In this document: in pieces, positions 17,113-26,391 of the stretch | Layout of the letters: each line of letters starts with the position of its first letter | Position numbering within the stretch: the first letter of the stretch is position 1 | Assembly (NCBI GenBank): GCA_036524675.1 | Contig: DATDBU010000108.1 | Location: 13,558 to 77,557, forward strand | Length of the DNA stretch: 64,000 nt | Source of the DNA: DATDAW01 sp036524675 | GTDB lineage: Bacteria > Verrucomicrobiota > Verrucomicrobiia > Chthoniobacterales > DASVRZ01 | Direction: 5' to 3' | Made by a program: the position numbers and the translations under genes | The notes under the pieces: generated by a model | What the model was told of the DNA's origin: nothing | Databases searched by the model: none | The model's input: only the letters and a program-made list of their open reading frames with translations

Positions 17113-17592
17113 AGTGCTCCAGACATCCCAGGGAATTGGCTCAAACGTTGTATAGACGGACTACATTCTGTGGTATCGGAAATTTCGTCGCGAAAGATGT
17201 CGCGGTTTGGCTGGAACGCTGGAACAGGGAGGCGCGGGAGGGGAGAGTAAGCTTGCGCGTTGAGATTGGAGAGAGTGTTTGGTTTGTTGAAAATGCCCCA
17301 TGGGTCGGGTTGTCGCCGGTCATAGACCGAGCCCTTACCACATCATCGCGACCCTGCGGCGGCGAGCGGTTTGGGTGTGCCGATTCCTTGGCCTCCTTTA
17401 TTTCAACGTATGGTTGTTAACAGGTGGCGAGTGGAATGGCACAACGCGTCTGCGATCATACCAAAAGCGCCTCCGCGCAACAGATTCCCGCCAAAATTGT
17501 TTCGGGTTGGGAATACGCAGCTGACAAATGGCGGAGATCGGTAAAACGAGAAGGCGAGGTCGGCAATGCCGTGTATCTCTCGAGCCTATCAG
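17113..17592. other. Intergenic region, no convincing gene
   Basis: About 480 bases with only shadow frames. A CGGTCATAGACCG string at about 17,318-17,330 matches the core of the palindromic repeat found inside putA at 20.7 kb, so a repeat fragment may lie here. Confidence 0.45.
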
Positions 17593-18441
17593 TTATCGCC
17601 TGAGTTTCGCGCGCAGGTCGGCCTCCAGGTCTTCGGCTTTTTTGGATTTGCCGGTTTGGCGGAGGAGCGCTGCGTAGTTTTCCACCACGATGGCGTATTC
17701 GTCGAGGTCGGTCTGGCCGCACTTGGTTAGCACGTCCAGGGCATCCTTGTAGAAACTGCCGGCTTTTTTCCAGTTTTGCCGCGAGTGATGGATGACGGCA
17801 AGGTTGCTGAGCGATTCCGCGACGTCGGGATGATAGGGCCCGTAGGCTTTCTGCCGGAGGCCGAGCGCGCGGGTATGCATGACTTCCGCCATGTCCAGGT
17901 CGCCCTGGGCGATGTAAAGCGCTCCCAAATTGTTGAGCATGGCTGCTACGTCGGGGTGATCACTGCCACGGATCCGTTCGTACATTTCCAGCGCGCGATG
18001 AAAGTGGGCCTCTGCTAGAGCCGGGTTGCCCGATTTTTTGTAAACCAGCGCGAGATTGTTGAGAATCGTCGCGATTTCAATGGTATCGACGCCGTGCGAC
18101 TGATCTGCGATCCGGAGGGCTGCGTCGTAGTAATAAGTGGCGTTGTCCAGATCTCCGAGTTCGTCGTAGAGGGCGGCGATATCGTGAGCAATTCGGTAGT
18201 AACCCGGAGTATCGAACGCGTGGACGTCGATGAGTTCCAAAGCTTCGATATATAGCGGAATGGCGCGCGCGGATAGTCCATGCTGGCGGCAGATGTCGGC
18301 GGCGCGGATGAGCGGATTTGCCAGTTCTGGATCGTTTTCGGCCAATTCAAGGCGCGCGCGTGCGAGATCTCCTTCCACGATCAGGACAGCTTCGGGGATA
18401 GGATCGGCAGTCGCGTACTCAGTTTCTGGGGTGGCTTCCAT
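17593..18441 (-). CDS. Tetratricopeptide repeat protein (kinesin light chain type)
   Basis: A 282-residue cytoplasmic protein made of successive 42-residue TPR units with the pattern A-x-x-L-x-x-L-A-x-x-Y-x-x-x-G-x-x-x-x-A-x-x-x-Y-x-x-A-L, for example around NNLALVYKKSGNPALAEAHFHRALEMY and NNLGALYIAQGDLDMAEVMHTRALGL. This is the TPR_10/kinesin light chain subtype. Such repeats mediate protein contacts; the partner is unknown. It ends just upstream of putA on the same strand, in the order putA then TPR. Confidence 0.85.
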   Translation of the reverse strand: MEATPETEYATADPIPEAVLIVEGDLARARLELAENDPELANPLIRAADICRQHGLSARAIPLYIEALELIDVHAFDTPGYYRIAHDIAALYDELGDLDNATYYYDAALRIADQSHGVDTIEIATILNNLALVYKKSGNPALAEAHFHRALEMYERIRGSDHPDVAAMLNNLGALYIAQGDLDMAEVMHTRALGLRQKAYGPYHPDVAESLSNLAVIHHSRQNWKKAGSFYKDALDVLTKCGQTDLDEYAIVVENYAALLRQTGKSKKAEDLEADLRAKLRR

Positions 18442-18487
18442 GGAGGACAGCCCTCTATACTATTGACGTGGTGGTACGATTAGAAGG

Positions 18488-21400
18488 CTAAATTTGCGCG
18501 GGTGGCACAAAGCTGACATTTTCCGGGGCAAACCCACGCCGCATTGTGTTTTCGGTGACGACACGCGCGAGGACAAAATTCCGCAGATAGTCGCGACCGC
18601 CGGCTTTCGTGCCGCCGCCGGAGAGGCCGAATCCGCCGAAGGGGTGGCGCTCGACGATGGCGCCGGTGATGGAGCGGTTGATGTAGAGATTGCCGCAGCG
18701 GAGTTCGCGTTTCACACGGTCGATGGTGGCCGGGCTCCGGGAGAAAACGCCGCCGGTGAGTGCAAAATCCGTGTCGTTTGCCAGGGAAATGGCATGGTCA
18801 AGGTCGCGCGCGCGGGTGATCGCGAGCACCGGGCCGAAGATTTCCTCGCGGAAAATGGTCGCCGTGGACGGCACGTCCGTGAAAATCGTCGGGGAAATGA
18901 AATAACCGTCGTTTTCGGGATCGGCAGTGACTGTTCCACCGAAGGCGAGGTGCGCTTCCGTTTTTCCCTGATCGATCATGCGGGAAATTTTCGCGAAAGC
19001 ATCCGAATCGACGACGGGACCGAGATCGGTTTCCGGGGACTCGGACGGGCCCGATTTCAATGCGGCCGCGGCTTCGATCAGTCGGGTCAGCAGTGTGTCG
19101 TGGATTGGATTGAGCACGATTAAACGCGACAACGCCGAGCATTTTTGTCCCTGGAACCCAAAAGCGGAATGCAGAATACCGACGACGGCTTCGTCGAGAT
19201 CCGCGTCGGAATCGACAATGACGGCGTTTTTGCCGCCCATTTCCACAACCGCTTTTTTGAGATGTGTCTGACCGATGGGGGTGCGTCCTGCGCTTTCCCA
19301 AATTTGGAGACCGACTTCTTTCGACCCAGTAAACGCGATGAAATCGACCTGGGGATGGCTCGTTAAATAGGCGCCAACGACCGCGCCGCGACCGGGCAAA
19401 AAAGCTGCCGCGCCGGGTGGAAGTCCCGCGGTGAGAAGGATTTGATGGAAACGCGCTGCGATGACGCTGGATTGCTCGGCGGGTTTGATGACGACCGTGT
19501 TGCCGGTGACAAGCGCCGCGACGGTCATGCCGCAAAGAATGGCGAGCGGGAAATTCCAAGGAGCAACGATGACGCCGACGCCGCGCGGCAAGTGTTCCTC
19601 GCGGCTGACTTCGCCGGGGACATCCTGGGTGAGGCGTGGAAGAACGGTCGAGGGCGCTTCGTGGGCGTAATACCGGCAGAAATCGATCGCCTCGCAGACA
19701 TCTGCATCGGCTTCCGCCCAGGTTTTGCCGACTTCGAGTACCTCCAGAGCGGCGAATTCGAAGCGGCGTTCGGTCATTAAATCGGCAACGTGCCGAAGCC
19801 AGTCCGCCCGTTCTTCCACGGGGCACAAGCTCCACGCCGGAAGGCTCTTGCGTGCCCCGGCGATAGCGAGATCGGCCTGTTCGCCGCTCGCCGCTCCGAT
19901 GCTTCCGATGACTTCCGTGGGTTTGCCCGGATTCAAGGATGGGAAGGAATCGACTGTTGGTTTGTCGATGCCGTCGATCACTGGCAAAAAGGATTCGCCC
20001 AAGGTTGCGCGAACTGATTGCAGAGCTTCACGGAACGCTGCCCGGACAGATTCTTGTGTGAAATCGGCAGGAGGATGATTCTGGAAAGCCGGTGTAGCCG
20101 GCGCAGTCGCGGGCGTTTCCTCTTCTTTATCCTCTTCTTCATATAGAGGAACTTCCGGAGCTGCGAGGAGCGCGCCGCGATCTGCGTCCCTGCTCGAAGC
20201 GGCGCGGAGGAAACCTTCATTGGACGTATTCTCCAGCAGACGCCGGACGAGATAGCCCATTCCCGGCAGGATTTCGCCGACGGGACAGTATTCGCGGACA
20301 CGGTGGCCGCGCTGGACAAGCGCCGTGCGCGTCTGGCCAAACATCCCGTAGAGTCCTTGAAACTCGTATTCATCAGGGTCGACGCCCAGCTTTTCGGCAT
20401 AGGCGATCGCGTGCGAGATGCTACGGATATTGTGCCCTGCGAACGCCGGATAAACCACGGCTCGCCGGTCGAGCAAAATGCGGCTCAGGCGTTCGTAATT
20501 GGCGTCCGTTGCGGATTTGTTCTCGTAAACCGGCACGGGCCAGTTTTTTTGAGCGGCGACGATGCGTTCGTAGTCCCAATACGCGCCTTTGACGAGCCGG
20601 ACGGTGATCCGTTTTCCTTTTGCCTCGGCCCAATCCAGGAGCTCGACCAAATCGCGCTCCGAATCGGTGAGATACGCCTGGATGACACAACCGAGCTGGG
20701 TCTGTAGCGGCGGTCTATGACCGCTGAATGAGGCTGGATGGTTGTCGGCTTGCTCCCGGCGGTCATAGACCGCCGCTAGAGATGGGTGTTCCAGTAATTC
20801 GCGGAAGAGATTCAGCGTGAGATCCTTCAGCGCGTAACTCTCCATGTCGAGATTGATAAACGCACCGAGGTCCCGCGCCTTTTCACAAATCGGCAGGAGA
20901 CGCGTGAGAATGGTCGCGATGGCGGCTTCCGGAGCCGCAGCTTGCACACGCGCGCAAAGGGCAGAAATCTTTACCGACAGATTCACCAGGGGCGGTTCTG
21001 AAGCGGCGAGATTGCCGTGCGGCGTCCAGGATTTTGTTTCTGCGGAAAGGGATTCTAGGAGCTCGTGGTAACGTGCCGCGTATTCGTCGGCTTCGCGATC
21101 GCTCACAACGGCTTCCCCGAGCACGTCCAGCGTGAACCGCGTGTCTTCTTTCCACAACTGGCGCAACCCCGGCAGCGCCGCTTTTCCGTCGCGTCCTATG
21201 ATGAACAGATCGGACATGCCTTCGACGTTTTTGCGAACGATCCACGCCGGGAGCGCGGGCGCCAGATCGCCGACTTTGAGGCCGAGGGACGTCAGTTTTT
21301 GGAATGGTAATCCCGGCTGGACGAGGTATTCGCGGAGATGTCCGAGCACCGATTTTGAGTCGCGCAGCGTCGGCAGCACGTCGACGAACCGGAAAAGCTC

Positions 21401-21553
21401 CGTCTTGAACCGCTCATCGCGCATGGACCAGTCCATCAGCCGCTTGTAAACCCACTTGCGCGAAAATGGATTGGTGGTGCCGATTTCGTCCATCGCGGCG
21501 AAAAGCCCCGCGCCGATTTTTGCGATGTAAGGCTGAAGTGAATCCCCGTTCAT
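18488..21553 (-). CDS. putA: Bifunctional proline dehydrogenase / P5C dehydrogenase PutA
   Basis: A 1021-residue fusion that oxidises proline to P5C with FAD and then to glutamate with NAD. The N-terminal half is the proline dehydrogenase barrel, with FINLDMESYALKDL, KRITVRLVKGAYWDYE and the QGLYGMFGQ segment. After a charged linker rich in Glu and Pro, the C-terminal half is an aldehyde dehydrogenase: APWNFPLAIL, a VEMGGKNAVIV glutamate loop, and the catalytic cysteine in GFQGQKCSALSR. It lacks the N-terminal DNA-binding domain of E. coli PutA, so it should not repress its own gene. A palindromic repeat interrupts the dehydrogenase half in frame (see the repeat at 20,705). Confidence 0.95.
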   Translation of the reverse strand: MNGDSLQPYIAKIGAGLFAAMDEIGTTNPFSRKWVYKRLMDWSMRDERFKTELFRFVDVLPTLRDSKSVLGHLREYLVQPGLPFQKLTSLGLKVGDLAPALPAWIVRKNVEGMSDLFIIGRDGKAALPGLRQLWKEDTRFTLDVLGEAVVSDREADEYAARYHELLESLSAETKSWTPHGNLAASEPPLVNLSVKISALCARVQAAAPEAAIATILTRLLPICEKARDLGAFINLDMESYALKDLTLNLFRELLEHPSLAAVYDRREQADNHPASFSGHRPPLQTQLGCVIQAYLTDSERDLVELLDWAEAKGKRITVRLVKGAYWDYERIVAAQKNWPVPVYENKSATDANYERLSRILLDRRAVVYPAFAGHNIRSISHAIAYAEKLGVDPDEYEFQGLYGMFGQTRTALVQRGHRVREYCPVGEILPGMGYLVRRLLENTSNEGFLRAASSRDADRGALLAAPEVPLYEEEDKEEETPATAPATPAFQNHPPADFTQESVRAAFREALQSVRATLGESFLPVIDGIDKPTVDSFPSLNPGKPTEVIGSIGAASGEQADLAIAGARKSLPAWSLCPVEERADWLRHVADLMTERRFEFAALEVLEVGKTWAEADADVCEAIDFCRYYAHEAPSTVLPRLTQDVPGEVSREEHLPRGVGVIVAPWNFPLAILCGMTVAALVTGNTVVIKPAEQSSVIAARFHQILLTAGLPPGAAAFLPGRGAVVGAYLTSHPQVDFIAFTGSKEVGLQIWESAGRTPIGQTHLKKAVVEMGGKNAVIVDSDADLDEAVVGILHSAFGFQGQKCSALSRLIVLNPIHDTLLTRLIEAAAALKSGPSESPETDLGPVVDSDAFAKISRMIDQGKTEAHLAFGGTVTADPENDGYFISPTIFTDVPSTATIFREEIFGPVLAITRARDLDHAISLANDTDFALTGGVFSRSPATIDRVKRELRCGNLYINRSITGAIVERHPFGGFGLSGGGTKAGGRDYLRNFVLARVVTENTMRRGFAPENVSFVPPAQI
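20705..20778. repeat. Palindromic repeat inside the putA coding sequence
   Basis: Two perfect 20-base arms (TAGCGGCGGTCTATGACCGC and its complement) flank a 34-base loop inside the proline dehydrogenase domain. It keeps the frame open and adds roughly 25 residues (YDRREQADNHPASFSGHRPP) between EHPSL and TQLGCVIQAYL, segments normally close together. The core string also occurs near 17.3 kb. Confidence 0.75.
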
Positions 21554-21831
21554 TCCTGGCCGGGGATTGTCGCCGCGCCGCTGATAATTTGCAACGCAGG
21601 TGCGGCATTGGCGGAATTGAAGGCCCTGACTTCTCCCAACGAACGTGTTTGAAATGCCTGGACGACGCAGACAGAGGGGGCTGAGGTACTGTAAGTCGGA
21701 AAGCTGCGCCCGTAAGGGGCTCGTGACTCACGCGCCGCGACACAACGAAATCACCCTCCCTGAGACGTGGAATTCGCCTCAGGGAACAGGTCCCAACCTT
21801 CGTGAAGATCCAGTAGAATCCTCCAGGCCAG
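21554..21831. other. Intergenic region
   Basis: About 280 bases upstream of putA on its coding strand. It should contain the putA promoter, but no clear promoter boxes or operator could be assigned by eye. Confidence 0.4.
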
Positions 21832-22035
21832 TTACTGCCCGAGGATCATTACTTCTTCTGTAGGATTATCCGCTTCGCTCTGGGCCGTTTTCGTTTCGGG
21901 AAGGGAAGCCTCCCGCTTGTCACGCATGGTGTCGGGCGAACGGGTGTCGTGTGCGTGGGCCTCCGCTTCGATTTCTTCGTCGAAGACTGTTTCGACGCCT
22001 GTCCGTGGGGGATGTTGTTCAGACATTTCAGGCAT
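21832..22035 (-). CDS. Small acidic hypothetical protein (uncertain)
   Basis: A 67-residue frame from the ATG at 22035 with a strongly charged composition (TVFDEEIEAEAHAHDTRSPDTMRDKREASLPETK), no hydrophobic segment and no known motif. It lies between glgA and putA on the same strand. It may be a genuine small disordered protein or a chance open frame. Confidence 0.35.
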   Translation of the reverse strand: MPEMSEQHPPRTGVETVFDEEIEAEAHAHDTRSPDTMRDKREASLPETKTAQSEADNPTEEVMILGQ

Positions 22036-22175
22036 AACCGTGGGGGATTGAGGTTTCGGGTAAACGAATTCAGTTGTTCGATCACTCCGGAATAACAACC
22101 GCCCGCCTCCGGGCGAAGGCTCCGGAATTCACACGAGACCATCGCGCCGCGCGGCGGAAATGCACGCGTTTTTAA

Positions 22176-23675
22176 CTAAACTGCAGCAACTTCGACTTCT
22201 TCTATTTCAGTTTTGAGCTTCAATTCAGGAGCCGGTTTCGGCCTTTCCGGGGACAGTTTGCGATAGAGCTTTGTGTACTCGGCCGCGGCGTTTTTCCATG
22301 AAAAGTCCTGATTCATGGCGCGTTGCATCAATTCCTGCCACAAGGTTTGATCCACGTACTGAAAGCGGGCGCGTTTGATGGCATCCCAAAATGCGGCTGG
22401 CGAATAATTGTAAAAGAGAAAACCCCAGCCCGTATCGTTGACCGCATCGTAGTCGCGAATGATCTGGCTCAATCCACCGACCGCGTGCGCGATGGGTAGC
22501 GTGCCGTATTTCAGGCTGTAAATTGCCGCGAGTCCGCTGGGTTCGAATCGCGACGGAATGAGGGCGATGTCTGCGCCGGCCTCGATCCAGTGTGATAATT
22601 CCTCGTCATATTCGCGCACGTAACCGAAGCGGCCACGGTGTTTCATCAGGTGCAGCCGGAGCTCGGTTTCGTAGCCGGGATCGCCCTCGCCCAAAATGAT
22701 GAGGCGTACGTCATCGGCGAGCATGCGATCCAGCACAGGCAGCAAAATGTCGAATCCCTTTTGCTCGGCAAGTCGGGAGACCATCCCGAAAACCGGTCCT
22801 GTGGGATTGGGATCTAATTCAATGCGTTCGAGCAACCGGTCACGGCACGCACGTTTGCCGGCGAGTGAGTCGGGTGAGAATTTTTCCGGTAAATATTTGT
22901 CGTTCGCCGGGTTCCAAACCGTGTAGTCCGCGCCGTCCAGAATGCCATGGAATTTCCCTGCATTCTCGCGAACGACGTCGTGCAGTCCGCACCCGGCTTC
23001 AGGCGTCTGGATTTCGCGGAAATACGGCTCGCTAACTGTCGTAATCGCGTCGGCGAAGAGGATGCCCCCTTTGAGCAAGTTCAGATTGCCGAAAAACTCC
23101 AATCCCCATGCTGAGAAATAGCTGCCTGGGAGATTGGTGAAACCGAAATCATAACTGTGGAAGCTGCCCTGGTAGGCGAGGTTATGAATCGTGAGCACGG
23201 TTTTGAAGGGCACACCCCACTCGCGGACCAGCGCCGGAACCAGCGCCGTCTGCCAGTCGTGCACGTGCAAGACATCAGGTGCCGGGTCCATCCTGCGGCT
23301 GAGTTCGACGAATGCTTTGGAGAAAAAGATGAAGCGTTCGGCGTTATCCGCATAGTCGCGTCCATCGACGCCATAAATGCCGCTCCGATCGAAATACTCG
23401 TCACGGCGGATCAGGAAAACCTGAGTCCCATTTGGCGCAACAGTCTCGAACACGCCGGCTTCCACGGATTTTCCACCGATTTGGACGCGAAACTCCACGC
23501 CGGTGTCCCGCAGCCGTATCCGGGGATTTTCGCGGATGGACCGGTAAAGCGGGAGGACGACGCTGACATCAACTTTGTTATCACGAAGAGCGGCGGGAAG
23601 GGTTTCGAGAACGTCGCCGAGCCCGCCCGTGCGAGCCAAGGACGACATTTCGCTGGAAGCCATGAGGATTTTCAT
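22176..23675 (-). CDS. glgA: Glycogen (starch) synthase, ADP-glucose type
   Basis: Transfers glucose from ADP-glucose to the growing glycogen chain. The 499-residue protein begins MKILMASSEMSSLARTGGLGDVLETLPAAL, where RTGGLGDV is the nucleotide-sugar binding loop (usually KTGGLGDV). The C-terminal GT-B domain has FGMVSRLAEQKGFD, ALIPSRFEPSGLAAIYSLKYG and the following TLPIAHAVGGL region, all typical of GT5 enzymes. It is divergent from the DUF3592 gene, with about 150 bases between them. No other glycogen genes are adjacent. Confidence 0.95.
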   Translation of the reverse strand: MKILMASSEMSSLARTGGLGDVLETLPAALRDNKVDVSVVLPLYRSIRENPRIRLRDTGVEFRVQIGGKSVEAGVFETVAPNGTQVFLIRRDEYFDRSGIYGVDGRDYADNAERFIFFSKAFVELSRRMDPAPDVLHVHDWQTALVPALVREWGVPFKTVLTIHNLAYQGSFHSYDFGFTNLPGSYFSAWGLEFFGNLNLLKGGILFADAITTVSEPYFREIQTPEAGCGLHDVVRENAGKFHGILDGADYTVWNPANDKYLPEKFSPDSLAGKRACRDRLLERIELDPNPTGPVFGMVSRLAEQKGFDILLPVLDRMLADDVRLIILGEGDPGYETELRLHLMKHRGRFGYVREYDEELSHWIEAGADIALIPSRFEPSGLAAIYSLKYGTLPIAHAVGGLSQIIRDYDAVNDTGWGFLFYNYSPAAFWDAIKRARFQYVDQTLWQELMQRAMNQDFSWKNAAAEYTKLYRKLSPERPKPAPELKLKTEIEEVEVAAV

Positions 23676-23825
23676 AGGGGTTCAAAATTCAACCATGAAT
23701 CAATGCCAATGGACACGAAAAAGAGAAGTCGAGAAACGGCGAATCCAGTGAATTCGAAATCGGCAAAATTGGGATGGAAAATCCTTTCTGCACTTTGATA
23801 AGGAGCGAAGCTAGTTGGTGTCGCG

Positions 23826-24995
23826 ATGGCGTATGATCAATCTATTTCAGGGCGCGCGAAGGCGAGGGCTGGGGGCGGGAAGTTCGGTTCTATACGCGCT
23901 TTTTTCCTCCTCTTTCTGATCATTGGCGCGGGTCTCGCGTATCCGTTCCTGGTTCGGCCCATCCAAAGAATGATGGCCGCCAAAAGCTGGGAAGCTCATC
24001 CCTGCACTATCGTCAATAGCAACATCGAGAGTAGCCGTAGCAGCAATGGCATCACCTATCGGGTGACGATTCGCTACCGCTATACGATCGAGGGACGCAA
24101 TTTCGAAAGCAGCCAGTATGGCTTTGCGGATGATGTCTGGTCGAGCGGCTACAAATCCAAACAGGAGATACTTGACCGTTATCCACTTGGAACAAACGCG
24201 ATTTGTTATGTCAATCCGCGAGACGCCGATGAAGCCGTGCTGCATCGCGGTTGGGAGAACAATCTGCTGATAGGAATTGTTCCCGCAATTTTCCTGGTCA
24301 TAGGCGTCGTGGGTTTGGTTTTTTCCGGGAAGAAGAACCTCGAAAAGTCGTCACCTTTGGCTGCTACACCGGAGACGCAAAATGCCGATGGCTTACTGGT
24401 TCTCAAATCCGGGCAACGACGAGGGTTTGCTTTTATTTTTCTAACCCTTTTCGCATTGGTCTGGAACGGGGTTGTTTGGGGAGTTTGGGGTCTGACGCAT
24501 ACATTCCTATTCGTCATTTTTGCCGGAGTCGGAGTTTTTGTTGCTGTGCTCGCGATTCGTGAATTCCTCGCTCTTTTCAACCCGCTTCCGGTCCTCGGGG
24601 TGAATCGGCAGCAAATCGCGCCCGGCGAAACGTTGCGTGTCGAGTGGAAGCTTCGCGGCAACATCCAGCGCGTCCGCCGTCTGCGGATCTCCCTCCAGGG
24701 CCAGGAACGCGCCACCTATCGGCGCGGAACAAGCACCAGCACCGACACGCATGTTTTCGCCAATCTGGAAATAGTGACACCTACCGAACGAGAGAACATC
24801 GCGTCGGGTAGCGCCACGCTTCTTATTCCGGATGGCACGATGCATTCGTTTGCCGCGGGGAATAATGAAATCCGGTGGTCATTGCGGCTCTTGGGGGAGA
24901 TTCCGAATTGGCCGGATATCAATGATGATTTTCCCCTAACGATCCTATCCGTTACTCCTCCCGATCATGAGCAAACTTCTCGTAGGTCTTCATGA
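23826..24995 (+). CDS. DUF3592 membrane protein
   Basis: A 389-residue protein starting at 23826. After an N-terminal membrane segment (FFLLFLIIGAGLAYPFLV) comes the DUF3592 pattern with WEAHPCTIVNSNIESS, YRYTIEGRNFESSQYGF and NPRDADEAVLHRGW, followed by another membrane segment. A second pair of membrane segments near residues 200-240 leads into a beta-rich C-terminal part (PGETLRVEWKLRGN) like an arrestin or sorting-nexin fold. Function unknown. It is the first gene of a tight operon; its end overlaps the next start by 29 bases. Confidence 0.7.
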   Translation: MAYDQSISGRAKARAGGGKFGSIRAFFLLFLIIGAGLAYPFLVRPIQRMMAAKSWEAHPCTIVNSNIESSRSSNGITYRVTIRYRYTIEGRNFESSQYGFADDVWSSGYKSKQEILDRYPLGTNAICYVNPRDADEAVLHRGWENNLLIGIVPAIFLVIGVVGLVFSGKKNLEKSSPLAATPETQNADGLLVLKSGQRRGFAFIFLTLFALVWNGVVWGVWGLTHTFLFVIFAGVGVFVAVLAIREFLALFNPLPVLGVNRQQIAPGETLRVEWKLRGNIQRVRRLRISLQGQERATYRRGTSTSTDTHVFANLEIVTPTERENIASGSATLLIPDGTMHSFAAGNNEIRWSLRLLGEIPNWPDINDDFPLTILSVTPPDHEQTSRRSS

Positions 24996-25353
24996 GAATC
25001 TGAAGACGTTCTCTCCCGGTGACAAGATCCGTGGCGCCGTTTTGTGGCAACTCGATCGTGCGCCGCGCGACGCGGAGGTGAATCTGCTCTGGTTCACCCG
25101 TGGAAAAGGAACTGTCGATTCGAAAATCGTGCAGACGCTCCAATTTCACGAACTGAATGCCAATGACACAAGGACCTTCGAATGGGGCGCTCCCCGTGAA
25201 CCGTACAGCTTTTCCGGTGAACTAATCGCACTCATCTGGGTCGTCGAACTCGTCCTTAACGGAGGCGAACTCAGCGAACGCGCTGAAATCATCATTGCGC
25301 CTGGTGGCAGGGAGCTTGTTTTGGGAGATCCTTCGGAGTCCTTGGAAACATGA
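24967..25353 (+). CDS. Small beta-rich protein, arrestin-like
   Basis: A 128-residue protein starting inside the end of the DUF3592 gene. The sequence SPGDKIRGAVLWQLDRAPRDAEVNLLWFTRGKG and the GELIALIWVVELVLNGG segment look like an immunoglobulin or arrestin-type beta sandwich, matching the C-terminal part of its neighbour. No catalytic residues are seen. It overlaps the next gene by four bases (ATGA), so the three are co-translated. Confidence 0.6.
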   Translation: MSKLLVGLHENLKTFSPGDKIRGAVLWQLDRAPRDAEVNLLWFTRGKGTVDSKIVQTLQFHELNANDTRTFEWGAPREPYSFSGELIALIWVVELVLNGGELSERAEIIIAPGGRELVLGDPSESLET

Positions 25354-25928
25354 ACGCCCGAGAGAATCCGTTTGCATCCAGCTGGGTCGAAGCGATTCCA
25401 TTCGTTTTCCCGGAGAATGATGGCTGGAATGTCCTGATCGCGCGGCTTTTCCACCACGGCTGGAGAGCGTCGATCATCGGACCGCATGGGACTGGGAAAA
25501 CGACATTACTCGAGCAATTGGTTCCGCATCTCGCCGGACTGGGATTCAAACCCCGTCTGGTTACGCTTAATACGACGAGTTCACTGGGAGAAAAATTCTG
25601 CCTGATCAAAGCCGTTCGCGGACTAGGTTCGCGCGATTTTCTTCTGCTCGATGGCGCGGAACAACTCCTCCCCGGCCAGTTTTTCTTGCTGGAGGTCATC
25701 GGGAGAAAATGCGGTGGACTACTGATAACCCGGCATCGGCGCGGGCCCTTGCCGGTCGTTTTCGAAACGAACCCGACACCGGCTCTTTTGAGAGGCCTGA
25801 TAGCGAGGCTCACTGGGAGGATACCAAGCGAAAAGGAGTCCTCCGCTCTTCTAACCCGTCATCGGTTGAGTATCCGCGACTGTTTTCGAGAACTCTACGA
25901 TCGGGCCGCGCATGCATCGGAAGATTGA
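25350..25928 (+). CDS. P-loop ATPase, small AAA-like
   Basis: A 192-residue protein with the Walker A loop IIGPHGTGKTTLLEQL near residue 50 and a Walker B-like strand FLLLDGAEQL near residue 100. It is shorter than typical AAA+ proteins and may bind or mobilise its partners. Third gene in an operon after the DUF3592 and arrestin-like genes. A conserved function for the trio is not known to me. Confidence 0.65.
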   Translation: MNARENPFASSWVEAIPFVFPENDGWNVLIARLFHHGWRASIIGPHGTGKTTLLEQLVPHLAGLGFKPRLVTLNTTSSLGEKFCLIKAVRGLGSRDFLLLDGAEQLLPGQFFLLEVIGRKCGGLLITRHRRGPLPVVFETNPTPALLRGLIARLTGRIPSEKESSALLTRHRLSIRDCFRELYDRAAHASED

Positions 25929-25984
25929 ACTTTCCTACTCCGGCACCGGGGCGATAGGTTTCGAAAACCAGTGATCCCTGCGAC

Positions 25985-26353
25985 ATGAAAGTCATCGAAA
26001 TCGCCTTTACCGTTTACGCTGTGACCGACTTGAAAAGGTCTCGATTGTTTTATGAGAATGTCCTGGGGTTAACGGCTTCGTCCGAGTTTGGCGACGAAGC
26101 CAGCGGATGGGTAGAATATGAGATCGGCCCGCACACGCTGGCGCTTGGAGCCGGTTCGCCGAAGTTCAAGCCGTCGCCGAATGGCGGTGCCGTTGCGTTT
26201 GAGGTGGAGGATTTCGATGTGGCGATCGAAAAACTGAAGGCCAGCGGCGTGTCTTTCTCTATCGAGCCGACCGAAACACCCGTTTGTCACATTGCCGTCA
26301 TCGCTGACCCGGACGGCAATTCGATTATCATTCACAAGCGGAAATCCTCGTAG
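25985..26353 (+). CDS. Glyoxalase/VOC-superfamily protein
   Basis: A 122-residue single-domain protein of the vicinal-oxygen-chelate fold: AFTVYAVTDLKRSRLFYENVLGLTAS at the N-terminus and HIAVIADPDGNSIIIHKR at the C-terminus are the two beta-alpha-beta repeats typical of glyoxalase or bleomycin-resistance-type proteins. The usual metal ligands (a histidine or glutamate in each half) are not all obvious; the N-terminal one appears replaced by a threonine/valine stretch. Substrate unknown. Confidence 0.75.
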   Translation: MKVIEIAFTVYAVTDLKRSRLFYENVLGLTASSEFGDEASGWVEYEIGPHTLALGAGSPKFKPSPNGGAVAFEVEDFDVAIEKLKASGVSFSIEPTETPVCHIAVIADPDGNSIIIHKRKSS

Positions 26354-26391
26354 GAGTTTCCTTTCGCCAATGAGCCTGAATTAATCCAGGC

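Noticed and set aside
22530..22560. GGTTCGAATC string suggesting a tRNA T-loop
   Set aside because: It is inside glgA and no acceptor or anticodon stem can be built.
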